Below are positions 52,844 to 62,011 of a DNA stretch of 64,000 nt, one piece after another. Below the pieces are notes generated by a model, which saw only the letters and a list, made by a program, of their open reading frames with translations, did not search any database and was not told where the DNA came from. The position numbers and the translations under genes were made by a program. Source of the DNA: Brevibacillus daliensis (GTDB lineage: Bacteria > Bacillota > Bacilli > Brevibacillales > Brevibacillaceae); the NCBI RefSeq assembly GCF_021245735.1, contig NZ_JAJISB010000030.1:17954-81953 (forward strand), given 5' to 3'. Each line of letters begins with the position of its first letter. The stretch's first letter is position 1.

Positions 52844-52893
52844 GTGAAAAACGTCGAGACGTTTTTCATAAAATTGGATGTGACCGTTTTGTT
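52844..52893 (-). repeat. Palindromic repeat, shorter copy
   Basis: It contains GAAAAACGTC-GA-GACGTTTTTC followed by ATAAAATTGGATGTGACC. Its complement matches 56247-56326, but 30 or so internal bases are missing between two GGTC copies. Confidence 0.75.
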
Positions 52894-52901
52894 TAATGAA
52901 A

Positions 52902-52927
52902 AGAACCGCACGGATGAGTGCGGTTCT
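52902..52927 (-). terminator. Terminator of the leftward TPR-like gene
   Basis: AGAACCGCAC (52902-52911) pairs perfectly with GTGCGGTTCT (52918-52927), and the minus-strand tail is TTTTC. Confidence 0.75.
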
Positions 52928-52951
52928 AGTATTATTTGCCATAAAGGAATT

Positions 52952-53641
52952 TTATCCAGCATGAGAAGATTCTTTTGTCCATTCTTTCAAGCGTCGATCA
53001 AACTGGGCTTGATGTAAAAACAACGTATGTGAATAAGCATAATTCCCAATCTTTTCTAGGTGGTTTAATGCATTCGAATATTTACCTTGCGCAGCTTCCA
53101 GCTCAGCTAAACAATAGTGTAGTAAAGCAGGGCGAAGGCGACGTCGTTTTAATAAGGAAAATGCGTAAAATGCGCCCTGTGAATCTCCCATTCGTGCGTG
53201 GCAACAAACCATAATACCAAGTGCGTTTTGGAATTTATTATCACGTTGATATAAATGGGCAGCGATTTGCAATGCTTCCTTGTAGCGTCCACGGTAATAG
53301 TAGGCAACCGCCAGATTATAAAACAGATGGTGTAATAATGCTCGATGGAAAAGTGTGGGTGTTTGCTTACACATGACAATTGCTTGGGTAATATATTTCT
53401 CCGCATCGTCATACTCGCCGGCTAGAATCTGTTGGCTCGATTTATCTAATAGAGCTACAGTCCGTTTATTGTTTTTTAAAAAAGAAGCTTCCAGACATTT
53501 TTTGATACGTTCCGGCGTCTTTTTGTGGAAGAGGGTCATGTACTGAAAACGGAACGGCCATTGTAGCTTAATCAGGGCCATAAGCAGTACAGCAACAATT
53601 CCGGCGATTGTAGCAGGCGGCGTCAGTTGGAAATATTGCAT
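52952..53641 (-). CDS. Membrane-anchored tetratricopeptide-like protein
   Basis: A 229-residue protein with one N-terminal membrane segment (about 10-30) and then repeated helix pairs of TPR type: EYDDAEKYITQAIVM, YNLAVAYYYRGRYKEALQIA and LAELEAAQGKYSNALNHLEK. TPR domains bind partner proteins; the partner is unknown. It is monocistronic on the minus strand. Confidence 0.75.
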   Translation of the reverse strand: MQYFQLTPPATIAGIVAVLLMALIKLQWPFRFQYMTLFHKKTPERIKKCLEASFLKNNKRTVALLDKSSQQILAGEYDDAEKYITQAIVMCKQTPTLFHRALLHHLFYNLAVAYYYRGRYKEALQIAAHLYQRDNKFQNALGIMVCCHARMGDSQGAFYAFSLLKRRRLRPALLHYCLAELEAAQGKYSNALNHLEKIGNYAYSHTLFLHQAQFDRRLKEWTKESSHAG

Positions 53642-53741
53642 GCTACTTTTCTTCCTTTCCTCTGGAATAGTCTCATGATAACACAGCGCACAAGAACGGT
53701 ATAGGGAGAAGGTGTACCTAGTTTGCAGACAAAAATCGAGC

Positions 53742-54011
53742 CTATTTTTCTATGAATGCAAGTCGTAGACCAGTCAAAACATAAATGGCCGCTTTGGCAT
53801 AAGGCATGATGGTAGAGGCACTTGCTTTTTTCATGAGGAGTTTACCAAGAGATCCTGCTAGAATAGAGACTATTGTGAAGATGATGATCGCTTGGGCCAT
53901 AAACAACAAGCAGAGGATAAACATTTGAAAGCTTGGGTCCATTCTGTTCTGAACCACGAATTGTGGCAGAAAAGCTAGAAAAAAGATTGAAACTTTGGGA
54001 TTAAGTATATT
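53742..54011 (-). pseudogene. C-terminal remnant of a LysE/RhtB amino-acid exporter
   Basis: About 89 residues match the second half of LysE/RhtB transporters, starting at NILNPKVSIFFLAFLPQFV. The normal first 100 or so residues, with three membrane segments, are absent. The 20 residues upstream (54012-54071) do not resemble the family, so an ATG at 54071 gives a chimeric and probably inactive product. Confidence 0.75.
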
Positions 54012-54172
54012 CAACCTATCATTTTCCTGAACCATTGTACAAGACAATCTCCCTAGGTGTCTTAGAAACACCTAACACACGAAAAAAGGCAGAATAAAGC
54101 ATAATCCTATGCTATAATTGCTACGTTGCGTAGATTTTTTTATTAATTTTGAAAAGAGAGGCGACTTTCATC

Positions 54173-55699
54173 ATGGAAAAGTTCAGAGATAGCATGCTAC
54201 AGCTAATAATAGAGGCGTCAACCAATTTACCACCAGATGTTCGTCATGCCATTAACGATGCGAACAAGAAGGAAGATGCTGGTACTCGTGCAGCACTTTC
54301 TTTATCGACGATCGCTACAAATATAAAAATGGCAGAAGAGAATGTATCTCCAATTTGCCAAGACACAGGTATGCCAACCTTCGAGGTGAAAACCCCGATA
54401 GGAGCTAATCAGATTGTAATGAAGAAGGCAATTTTGGAAGCTATTGCGCAAGCTACGAAAGATGGCAAATTGCGTACGAACTCTGTAGACTCCCTAACAG
54501 GTGCGAACTCGGGTGACAATATTGGTCCTGGAACTCCAGTTATTCATTTTGAACAATGGGAAAATGATTATGTAGAAGTGAAGCTCATTCTAAAAGGTGG
54601 CGGCTGTGAGAATAAAAACATCCAGTATTCACTACCCTGTGAATTGCCACATCTAGGTAAAGCTGGGCGTAATCTTGATGGAATCCGTAAATGCATCATG
54701 CATGCGGTCTATCAAGCACAGGGACAAGGCTGTAGTGCTGGCTTCATTGGCGTAGGAATCGGCGGTGATCGTACTAGCGGCTATTCCTTGGCAAAACACC
54801 AGCTCTTCCGCAAAACGGATGATACAAATCCAATCCCTGAATTGGCTGAATTAGAAGAGTATGTAATGGAAAATGCTAATAAACTAGGAATCGGTACAAT
54901 GGGCTTCGGAGGAAATACAACGCTGTTAGGCTGTAAAGTGGGCGTGGAAAACCGCCTACCTGCTAGCTTCTTCGTTTCCGTAGCATATAACTGCTGGGCG
55001 TTCCGTCGTCAAGGCGTTCATCTTGATCCACAAACAGGAGAAATTCTGCGTTACCTCTATACCGAAAATGAAAAAGTAGAGATGGACTCTTCCTCTTCTG
55101 CGCAACAGGAAGAGCGTCGTGAAGTTGTCCTGGAAGCGCCTATTACAGAAGAGAAAATTCGAAGCCTGAAAGTAGGGGATGTCGTAATCATCAATGGCAT
55201 GATGCATACAGGTCGTGACGCGTTGCATAGCTATTTAATGGATAACGACTGTCCAATTGATCTAAACGGGGGCATCATTTATCATTGTGGTCCTGTTATG
55301 CTGAAAGATGAAGAAGGTAACTACCATGTAAAAGCTGCAGGTCCAACAACAAGTATTCGTGAGGAGCCCTACCAAGGTGATATCATGAAAAAATTCGGTA
55401 TCCGTGCAGTTATGGGTAAAGGTGGCATGGGACCAAAAACCTTGGAAGCTCTACAAGAACACGGCGGGGTTTATCTAAACGCCATTGGTGGTGCTGCTCA
55501 ATATTATGCAGACTGTATTGAAGGCGTAGAAGGCGTTCACTTCATGGAGTTCGGTATTCCAGAAGCAATGTGGCACTTGCGCGTGAAAGGATTTGCCGCT
55601 ATCGTAACAATGGATTCACATGGAAACAGCTTGCATGCTGATGTTGATAAAGATTCTGCGGAAAAATTAGCGCAGTTTGCTGAAACGGTCTTTAAGTAA
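54173..55699 (+). CDS. Class I (iron-sulfur) fumarate hydratase
   Basis: A 508-residue fused-domain fumarase interconverting fumarate and malate in the TCA cycle. Fe-S cysteines are expected in ICQDTGMP, GGGCENKN and GQGCSAGF. The C-terminal domain, after a Ser/Gln/Glu linker at about 300-312, carries HTGRDALHSYL, GGIIYHCGPVM and GKGGMG. Class I enzymes are oxygen-sensitive. ATG 54173 follows GAGAGG; an earlier TTG start is unlikely. Confidence 0.93.
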   Translation: MEKFRDSMLQLIIEASTNLPPDVRHAINDANKKEDAGTRAALSLSTIATNIKMAEENVSPICQDTGMPTFEVKTPIGANQIVMKKAILEAIAQATKDGKLRTNSVDSLTGANSGDNIGPGTPVIHFEQWENDYVEVKLILKGGGCENKNIQYSLPCELPHLGKAGRNLDGIRKCIMHAVYQAQGQGCSAGFIGVGIGGDRTSGYSLAKHQLFRKTDDTNPIPELAELEEYVMENANKLGIGTMGFGGNTTLLGCKVGVENRLPASFFVSVAYNCWAFRRQGVHLDPQTGEILRYLYTENEKVEMDSSSSAQQEERREVVLEAPITEEKIRSLKVGDVVIINGMMHTGRDALHSYLMDNDCPIDLNGGIIYHCGPVMLKDEEGNYHVKAAGPTTSIREEPYQGDIMKKFGIRAVMGKGGMGPKTLEALQEHGGVYLNAIGGAAQYYADCIEGVEGVHFMEFGIPEAMWHLRVKGFAAIVTMDSHGNSLHADVDKDSAEKLAQFAETVFK

Positions 55700-55717
55700 T
55701 AACGTATAGGAAATGAT

Positions 55718-55765
55718 ACAAAGCCACGATTACCGGTAGAAGGGTATTCGTGGCTTTTATCATTT
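55718..55765. terminator. Terminator of the fumarase gene
   Basis: AAAGCCACGA (55720-55729) pairs with TCGTGGCTTT (55748-55757), with outer AAATGATA/TATCATTT able to extend the stem. Confidence 0.8.
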
Positions 55766-55920
55766 GTTTCAAGGGGTTAGTTGAATAGACCTTTCATGAA
55801 TTCTTCATAAATGCTCGCGGGCCTATCTTATGAAAAATAGGCGAATCGTATATTTCCCCTAGAATAATGCAGGCATAGGTTAATAACGTAGAGCATGTAA
55901 CCAGTGAAGGAGTGATAGTA

Positions 55921-56220
55921 GTGAATTATGTTGTTCAACCAGGTGATACGCTTTTTAGTATCTCTCAGCGTTTTGGAGTCCCCTTATCTGAATTACAGCG
56001 AATTAACCGTATTTTTGATCCAAGTGACGTCCATGTTGGTCAAACACTTTTCATACCTGTGATGCCAGGCAGACCTCCAGGTAGACCACAACCAGAATCT
56101 CCAGAAGATGTGCAATTAAACCGACGCATCACTGTGTTAGAGAGAGAAGTAACTCGCTTAAATGAACGTGTTCGTGATCTGAATCGTCGTGTCAGACTAT
56201 TGGAGCGTCCTCGCGGGTAA
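55921..56220 (+). CDS. LysM-domain protein with C-terminal coiled coil
   Basis: A 99-residue protein from GTG 55921 after AAGGAG. One LysM domain occupies about residues 2-46 (YVVQPGDTLFSISQRFGVPL and VGQTLFIP). A Pro/Arg linker and a strongly heptad-patterned coiled coil follow (RRITVLEREVTRLNERVRDL). No signal peptide is seen. In spore formers such proteins often bind cortex or coat peptidoglycan. Confidence 0.85.
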   Translation: MNYVVQPGDTLFSISQRFGVPLSELQRINRIFDPSDVHVGQTLFIPVMPGRPPGRPQPESPEDVQLNRRITVLEREVTRLNERVRDLNRRVRLLERPRG

Positions 56221-56246
56221 AAATAGACTTACTTAAACAGATAATG

Positions 56247-56326
56247 AAACAAAACGGTCAAGACCGTTTTGTTGGACCGCAAGCGGTCACATCCAATTTT
56301 ATGAAAAACGTCGAGACGTTTTTCAC
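56247..56326 (+). repeat. Three-hairpin palindromic repeat, full copy
   Basis: Three adjacent stems are visible: AACAAAACGGTC/GACCGTTTTGTT, GACCGC/GCGGTC and GAAAAACGTC/GACGTTTTTC. The inverted, shorter copy is at 52844-52893. It is non-coding. Confidence 0.8.
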
Positions 56327-56329
56327 GGA

Positions 56330-56376
56330 AAAAAAGCAGGGGAATTCCTACAGAATTTCACCCTGTTTTTTTGTAT
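56330..56376 (+). terminator. Terminator downstream of the LysM gene
   Basis: CAGGG-GAATTC pairs with GAATT-CCCTG (three-base bulge) and is followed by seven T. Confidence 0.7.
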
Positions 56377-56499
56377 CTAGAACGCAAGGTCCCAGATTGC
56401 CTTGTCAATAGTGCTTACCTTAACGGGGGAGTACCTCTTTATTTTTTGTACTATTTCCACTAGTATTAAAGACAAAGCAAGATCTTGGGAGGGTTTGAA

Positions 56500-57303
56500 A
56501 TGAAATCAACGTTTAAAGTAGCACTTTTACAAATGGATCTTGTGTTAGGGAATCCAGAAGCAAATCGTCAAAAAGCGCTGCAAATGACAAAAGATTTGCT
56601 CAAATCTGAGGAACAACTGGATGTATTATTGCTTCCAGAATTGTGGGATACGGCATATGATCTTCCACGATTACAGGAGATTGCAGATAAAGATGGCGAG
56701 ACAGCAAAAGCCTTCCTTTCTGAGCGGGCTAAAGAACTACAAAGTTATGTGGTTGGGGGATCAATTGCAGAGCTGAATGGGGAAAACATCTATAACAGTA
56801 CGTTTGTCTTTAATCGGCAAGGCGAGCAAATTAGTTCTTATCAAAAGGCCCATTTGTTCAAATTGATGAATGAACATGTGTATATGCAGGCTGGTGATCA
56901 AAAGGGACTGTTCCAATTAGATGGGCAGACTGTTGGGACAGTTATTTGCTATGATATCCGTTTTCCTGAATGGTTGCGGGCTCATGCCTTGGAAGGGGCA
57001 AAAGCTATGTTTATCTGTGCGGAGTGGCCGCATCCAAGGCTGGCACACTGGCGCAACCTGCTCATTACAAGAGCCATCGAAAACCAAATGTATGTGATAG
57101 CGTGTAATCGAGTGGGAACTGATGAGAAGAGCAGATTTTGTGGGCATTCCATGGTGATTGATCCTTGGGGAGAAGTGATTGCAGAGGCAGAAGAGGAAGA
57201 GACAATCCTTACAGCAACCATTGATCTTGATTTGGTGAAGAAGGTACGCTCCAAAATTCCTGTATTTAGTGATCGCCGTCCTAATATCTATCGGATAACA
57301 TAA
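56500..57303 (+). CDS. Carbon-nitrogen (nitrilase-superfamily) hydrolase, MtnU/omega-amidase type
   Basis: A 267-residue enzyme with the full Glu47 (LLPELWD), Lys116 (YQKAHLF), Cys150 (VICYDIRFPE) triad. Length and the ICAEWPHPR segment fit omega-amidase/MtnU proteins, which deamidate 2-oxo amides such as alpha-ketoglutaramate or act near methionine salvage. ATG 56500 follows GGGAGG. No other salvage genes are present. Confidence 0.88.
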   Translation: MKSTFKVALLQMDLVLGNPEANRQKALQMTKDLLKSEEQLDVLLLPELWDTAYDLPRLQEIADKDGETAKAFLSERAKELQSYVVGGSIAELNGENIYNSTFVFNRQGEQISSYQKAHLFKLMNEHVYMQAGDQKGLFQLDGQTVGTVICYDIRFPEWLRAHALEGAKAMFICAEWPHPRLAHWRNLLITRAIENQMYVIACNRVGTDEKSRFCGHSMVIDPWGEVIAEAEEEETILTATIDLDLVKKVRSKIPVFSDRRPNIYRIT

Positions 57304-57414
57304 GCTTTGGTTTCTATGAAAATGGGCGTACTATCTGGACAAGTGCCTATCCCCAGCTCCATTTTACTATCATAGGCTAGTGATAGATAAGGAGAGTAGG
57401 AGGCGAGGGGAAAA

Positions 57415-57621
57415 GTGGTACGTATAAATGGGAAGAGCATGCTTTATCATTTTAGTGGAATTCGTTCCAAGGTAATTCAAATGCGTGAGCTGGTAGAAAC
57501 TGTAGACGGAATGTTTGATTCGTTTGACAGGATGACAGAATTAGGCCAAACGATGATTCCCATCAAACGACTGGAGAAAAAAAGAAAGCCCAAAAAAGAT
57601 GACGGAAATTACTTCTATTGA
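57415..57621 (+). CDS. Small basic protein of unknown function
   Basis: 68 residues from GTG 57415 after GAGGGG. One amphipathic helix (RSKVIQMRELVETVDGMFDS) is followed by a Lys/Arg-rich tail ending NYFY. No family is recognised. It lies between the amidase and the yfkAB terminator. Confidence 0.55.
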   Translation: MVRINGKSMLYHFSGIRSKVIQMRELVETVDGMFDSFDRMTELGQTMIPIKRLEKKRKPKKDDGNYFY

Positions 57622-57708
57622 TGTCTTTTCGACAGTATCAGGAAGGTAAGATCGAATGACAATGGAGCTTCCGTTCATTGAACAAAACATTCTGATACAG
57701 TTACAAAC

Positions 57709-57750
57709 AAAAGGTTGCCAGGATCATCACGCTGGCAACCTTTTGCTTTG
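57709..57750. terminator. Convergent bidirectional terminator
   Basis: AAAAGGTTGCCAG (57709-57721) pairs perfectly with CTGGCAACCTTTT (57732-57744). Confidence 0.88.
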
Positions 57751-57783
57751 CAAACTTTTAAGTTGGTATATAAATTTTTTAGC

Positions 57784-58899
57784 TTACACAAGAGCAGAAC
57801 GCTTGTGAAAATCCGTCTCTTGATAATAACTGTGATAAACAAGTAAGTTAGGACCTGCACAACTGGCAGCAGGGCAATGGCAATTAATTGCCTGGTTTAA
57901 TGAATGCTCTTGCCAACGTGAAAATAATTCTTCTAGCGAATCTGTTTTGATATTACCAAGCGTCCCGATGTCACCAAAATCGGTTACGATCACATCACCT
58001 GTAAACACGTTTACATTAAGGCGACAACGTCCATCTGGGTCGTTACGGACAGTTACCTGCTGCGCATTCCGAAGACGTAGTAGCAATTCTTGGTCTTTAG
58101 GGTCAGTACTGCATGCAAAAAACGGCAATGTTCCAAATAACATCCACAGATTGGGATCACGTTCATCCAGCAATGTATGTATAGCCTGTCGTAATTCAGG
58201 CAGGTTTAATACTTCCAAATCTTTAGCAAAATCGCTTTGGTACATAGGGTGAACCTCGTGTCTCATGCAACCCATTTCTTTAATCAATTGGTGGATTTGA
58301 GGTAATTTGTTCCAGGTTCGTTTGTTTAACATGGTTTCAGCTGAAACGAGCACACCAGACTCAGAAAGACGTCGCGCATTTTCCATTGTCAGGTTATATA
58401 GCTTCTCTGCCTGTGTATAAGAAACCTGCTGAGGACTTTTGGCAAAGACTACCTCATGAAAATCACTCGGTTTACTGTAATTCCAGGACATGTGCATAAC
58501 GTCAATACAAGGCAGGATCAGCTCGTATCTGCTAAACGGTAGCGAAAGATTGGAGTTGATCTGCGTACGTAATCCTCGGTCAGTAGCATAGCGTAATAGT
58601 GGAGCAATGGTGTCAGTAACAGTTTTCTGACTATACATGGGCTCACCACCAGTAATACTGAGGGTTAATAAATCCTTTGCCTCATCTAGGCGTTGTATGA
58701 GCAGCTCCATCGGCAAAGCAGGATCATCTTTGATCCGTAACGTTTCTCCGACAGCACAATGCTCACAACGAAGGTTACATAAATTAGTTACTGTAAACTC
58801 AACACTGGTCAACTTATAGGCCGGTGGTGTAGCATTATATAAAGGCTCCCAAGGATCTTTCCCAGGAACAATCGGGATGGCAGGAACCATTCGATTCAT
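57784..58899 (-). CDS. yfkAB: Radical SAM/CxCxxxxC protein YfkAB
   Basis: A 371-residue radical-SAM protein. The cluster motif CNLRCEHC gives Cys41, Cys45 and Cys48, and SITGGEPM is the SAM-contact motif. The C-terminal CHCPAASC is the CxCxxxxC auxiliary signature that defines the YfkAB family. The catalysed reaction is not established. ATG at 58897-58899 follows AAAGGAGG; the earlier TTG lacks spacing. Confidence 0.9.
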   Translation of the reverse strand: MNRMVPAIPIVPGKDPWEPLYNATPPAYKLTSVEFTVTNLCNLRCEHCAVGETLRIKDDPALPMELLIQRLDEAKDLLTLSITGGEPMYSQKTVTDTIAPLLRYATDRGLRTQINSNLSLPFSRYELILPCIDVMHMSWNYSKPSDFHEVVFAKSPQQVSYTQAEKLYNLTMENARRLSESGVLVSAETMLNKRTWNKLPQIHQLIKEMGCMRHEVHPMYQSDFAKDLEVLNLPELRQAIHTLLDERDPNLWMLFGTLPFFACSTDPKDQELLLRLRNAQQVTVRNDPDGRCRLNVNVFTGDVIVTDFGDIGTLGNIKTDSLEELFSRWQEHSLNQAINCHCPAASCAGPNLLVYHSYYQETDFHKRSALV

Positions 58900-58977
58900 T
58901 ATGTGCAACCTCCTTTTGATAAAAACGAATACACACCATTATAACCGATAAAAAGAGAGGGTGAGAACAACAAAGAG

Positions 58978-59649
58978 ATGATTTCAGGAATCTCCTTCGG
59001 AAAAGGCGTTATTTTTCACAACAAAAAGGTCATCGCTTGTGCTGAAATCAAGAAAGGGGTCATTCATACCTGGTCAGAAGAAATTGGCGTAGGTACACTT
59101 CCGAAAATCTGGTGGCGTGTAAGCATGTCTCTTCCTTGGTACTACAATTTGTTCCATATATTTTTAGTCTATATGTTCTTTTTTGCTAATTTGGATGGTG
59201 TAAATCCGCTATGGTTCTTCGTTTATTTGGCAGGTTTTCATTTTGTTTTTCCAGCTCAATTAAAAAAGTTTCATGGAGCAGAACACAAAGTATTTAGTTA
59301 CGGGCGAGATGTAACAGCGCAGGATTGGGAAAAAGTAAAGCGAGCATCTATTGTGAACCGTGGCTGTTCCACAAATGTGGTTACCTTTTTCTTTGTCTTT
59401 TTTTTCATTGCGCTTTTGTTCATCTCTCTCTTCAAGGCGATTATTATAGGCGTAATTGGAATAGGTGTATGCAATATAGCAGCTAAATATGAACCGAGAC
59501 TAATTGAGCCGTTCTTTCGTCTATCTGCTTCCCTTCAAAGAAAGGTGACAACAAAAGAACCTGATCGATCTCATCTGGAAACAGCTATTCGATCCTATGC
59601 GTTATTTCAATATCAGTGGAGAATATGGCAAGAAGAGAATGGAAGCTAG
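58978..59649 (+). CDS. DUF1385-type membrane protein
   Basis: A 223-residue protein with the diagnostic KKFHGAEHKVFSYG and NRGCSTNVV motifs of DUF1385, usually YqhQ-like. Hydrophobic segments flank them (about 55-75, 80-97, 137-160). The invariant His/Glu/Asn/Cys residues hint at metal binding, but the family has no assigned function. The ribosome-binding site is weak and rather distant. Confidence 0.78.
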   Translation: MISGISFGKGVIFHNKKVIACAEIKKGVIHTWSEEIGVGTLPKIWWRVSMSLPWYYNLFHIFLVYMFFFANLDGVNPLWFFVYLAGFHFVFPAQLKKFHGAEHKVFSYGRDVTAQDWEKVKRASIVNRGCSTNVVTFFFVFFFIALLFISLFKAIIIGVIGIGVCNIAAKYEPRLIEPFFRLSASLQRKVTTKEPDRSHLETAIRSYALFQYQWRIWQEENGS

Positions 59650-59693
59650 TAACCGAGGGGAGTAAGGTTAACTGAGTATACTGATAAGAATAA

Positions 59694-59728
59694 AAAGTCA
59701 GGAGGATAATGTTTCCCCTGACTTATTC
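59694..59728. terminator. Hairpin after the DUF1385 gene
   Basis: AAGTCAGG and CCTGACTT pair around a 13-base loop, followed by ATTCTG. It is moderate as a terminator. Confidence 0.6.
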
Positions 59729-59980
59729 TGTGGTAGTAGGAAGCGGGTATTCTTTTTACGTGGAATAAATTTTGATTTATTTCTAAAAAACGGAACTTTT
59801 TTCTTATTTGAATGGCAAGATGAGCGATCAACATGAAAAAAATAGGACTATCCTCGTTGTTAGAACCATGAAGAAAGTACGATAGATTCTGAATTTTTAG
59901 TCTGGTAATATTTCTTTTAGGAACATACATTCATTACAGTTTTGTTTACTTATGTAGAAACAGATTTAGGAGGAGGTAAC

Positions 59981-61105
59981 ATGATGATTCGCAAAAGCAT
60001 ATCGGTATGTCTAAGTTTTGCCATGCTATTGGTTGCCATATTTGCTGTTCAGGTGCAACCGGCAACAGCTAAGACGTTTAGCGATATCGAAGATCACTGG
60101 GCCAGATCGGACATTGAATTTCTAGCAGACAAAGGAATTGTGAGTGGGAATTATGTCCCTTTCCGACCTGATGAGAAAATAACACGTGGTGAAGCTGTTG
60201 TTATGTTAAAACGAGTTTCCCATAATACCTATGGTGTAATGGCAAGTCCTGATCCGGGTGCAATGGTGGATCAACGATATTCATTAGCAAATGAATTAAA
60301 AGAAGCAATTCAGGCAGTGGATACTGCGGTATATGCAAATGTAAAAGCAAAGATCGATTTCAAGCCTGGAACAAACATGTTATATCTGCTTCAACGTGGT
60401 GCTCTCAAGCAGCCATTGCTTTTTGAAACATTTATTCCAAGTAATTTTTGGCTTTCTTCGCAGCACTTGTCAGAATCATTAACACGGGAAGAAGCAAGTA
60501 TGCTACTCTTCCATTTTATAATGCCTGATATTATTGATAAAAAGAATACGGAAGTAACAAATGTAGCTAGTATGATGAAATCCTATTATGCTGGTAAACC
60601 AATAAATGAATATAAGGATACCAGATCTCTTTATGCGACTGGAATCAAAGGATACCATCTTCTTGAAACAAATGGAGACAAATTTAATCCAAATGAAACA
60701 ATGACACGTGCTGAATTTGCGGTGAGCGTAAAGAGTTTATATGATCACAATGAAAAGCAAAAAGAGGCTCAATTTAATGGCAACAATAACCAAAAATCTA
60801 GAGTTACCAACATGCTACTAACTGTAGCTAGTCATGCCTACCAAACAAACAATCAAGAGGCAATTCAAGCGTATTTCTCAAAAGATGCAATTGCTACTCT
60901 CGATGACCTTCGTCCATTGCCGTTACATAACTATGTAGGTAAATATCAAATTACGGATTCAACTTCTAAAGAAATTCGTGCAAAGGGTATCTATAACTCT
61001 CCTCTGACTGGAGATTATGAAATAGAATACCTCATAACCAAGACAGATCAGAAAACGAATCCATATGGCTGGCAAGTAACCAAGATTAATTTTACCCAGA
61101 AGTAG
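59981..61105 (+). CDS. S-layer-homology (SLH) domain surface protein
   Basis: A 374-residue exported protein. The signal peptide spans about 1-34 (ends near PATAK). SLH modules are visible at about 35-85 (FSDIEDHWARSDIEFLADKG) and 210-270 (RSLYATGIKGYHLLE and PNETMTRAEFAV), with a degenerate one between. The last 95 residues look like an NTF2-like or cystatin-like fold. SLH domains anchor proteins to secondary cell-wall polymers. ATG 59981 follows AGGAGGAGG. Confidence 0.87.
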   Translation: MMIRKSISVCLSFAMLLVAIFAVQVQPATAKTFSDIEDHWARSDIEFLADKGIVSGNYVPFRPDEKITRGEAVVMLKRVSHNTYGVMASPDPGAMVDQRYSLANELKEAIQAVDTAVYANVKAKIDFKPGTNMLYLLQRGALKQPLLFETFIPSNFWLSSQHLSESLTREEASMLLFHFIMPDIIDKKNTEVTNVASMMKSYYAGKPINEYKDTRSLYATGIKGYHLLETNGDKFNPNETMTRAEFAVSVKSLYDHNEKQKEAQFNGNNNQKSRVTNMLLTVASHAYQTNNQEAIQAYFSKDAIATLDDLRPLPLHNYVGKYQITDSTSKEIRAKGIYNSPLTGDYEIEYLITKTDQKTNPYGWQVTKINFTQK

Positions 61106-61113
61106 AATGGAGT

Positions 61114-61145
61114 GAACCCGAAGCTACGTAGCTTCGGGTTCTTCA
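61114..61145. terminator. Perfect palindromic terminator of the SLH gene
   Basis: GAACCCGAAGCTAC pairs perfectly with GTAGCTTCGGGTTC with no unpaired loop bases, followed by TTC. Confidence 0.75.
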
Positions 61146-61612
61146 TGGAAAAAGACTTAATAATGAATACTGTAGTGGGCAGGACCTTAAATAGTTCTGA
61201 ACAAAAAATGTGCTTCATCTGCAAACAGCTTCAGAGGATAATCAAAATCAAAAAACTTTCGAAATCAAACCAATTACCTGAAAAAAACAGCTTCTTCGAA
61301 AGGAAGTACGGAAACCCAAAAGCAACATAGTAGCCGCCCCATTCTTTACTCGTATGTATTACTTCCTGTAAGATTCTCTCAGGATTATAAAATTCATTTA
61401 TTAATATACTCTTTTGGATGTGAGTCTTGGTACGTTGCCCAGTACCCTTTCGTACACACATTCATTATTCCTTCTACAATGTAGTTCAGTTGCCTTTTTA
61501 CTGGTAATCAAGTAATTTCACTCCTTAATAATTATCAGATTACAGGGATATAAAAATTATTCAAAAAAATGATACAATACCTAAAAGTGCATGTGGTATG
61601 TGAGGTGACGAT
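61142..61612. other. Intergenic region with a MITE remnant
   Basis: It holds the repeat remnant at 61166-61234. A minus-strand frame at 61231-61461 encodes segments such as INEFYNPERILQEVIHTSKE that look protein-like but has no family or start signal; it could be a decayed gene. The rest is AT-rich without structure. Confidence 0.4.
61166..61234 (+). repeat. Deleted relative of the MITE-like element
   Basis: AATACTGTAGTG (61166-61177) matches the sequence left of the 27159 element (27145-27156). It is followed directly by AGGACCTTAAA (61181-61191), AACAAAAAATGTGCTTC and a CAG end matching the element's right end at 27377-27427. The interior is missing. Confidence 0.6.
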
Positions 61613-61900
61613 GTGAAAGCGATTTTGTTCTCAATCATAGCATTAGTAATCAGCTATGCATATGCTTGGATGGTTGGCGATTTTTTGCTTCTTATGACAA
61701 TATGCTTAGCTGTGGGTTCAATCAGTTTATTGATCAGCGCGATTTTTTCAGGATCTTTGGTTTCTGGCGATCAATATCGAGCCAACACTGCAACGGAGGA
61801 CGAGAAAGAAGCGACGACAAGAACGAAGGTAGCTATTTGGTTCAGCCTATTTTCAATTCCTCAGCTTTTTGTTGCCTTGATCATATACCTCACGAAATAA
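61613..61900 (+). CDS. DUF5316-like small membrane protein
   Basis: A 95-residue protein from GTG 61613 after GAGGTGA. Three hydrophobic segments are present (about 4-22, 24-46 and 74-92), with a conserved-looking loop GSLVSGDQYRANTATEDEKE that I associate with DUF5316. Function unknown; monocistronic. Confidence 0.65.
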   Translation: MKAILFSIIALVISYAYAWMVGDFLLLMTICLAVGSISLLISAIFSGSLVSGDQYRANTATEDEKEATTRTKVAIWFSLFSIPQLFVALIIYLTK

Positions 61901-61903
61901 TTA

Positions 61904-61937
61904 TTTGCAGAATGTTTCGGTTTGCAGAATGTTTCGG
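61904..61937 (+). repeat. Tandem duplication of 17 bases
   Basis: TTTGCAGAATGTTTCGG occurs twice without a gap directly after the DUF5316 gene. Confidence 0.9.
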
Positions 61938-61966
61938 ATTAGTAGCGATATCGCTAAGAAGTAAAA

Positions 61967-62006
61967 AAAACGAATGCCTCCTACCTGGATAGCAGTCGTT
62001 TTTTTC
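61967..62006. terminator. Terminator of the gamma carbonic anhydrase gene
   Basis: AAACGA-A-TGC and GCA-G-TCGTTT pair, flanked by A and T runs on both sides; it serves the leftward gene. Confidence 0.75.
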
Positions 62007-62011
62007 CATGT

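Noticed and set aside
61231..61461. Minus-strand frame with some protein-like segments
   Set aside because: No start signal or recognisable domain; at best a decayed gene, so described only in the intergenic entry.
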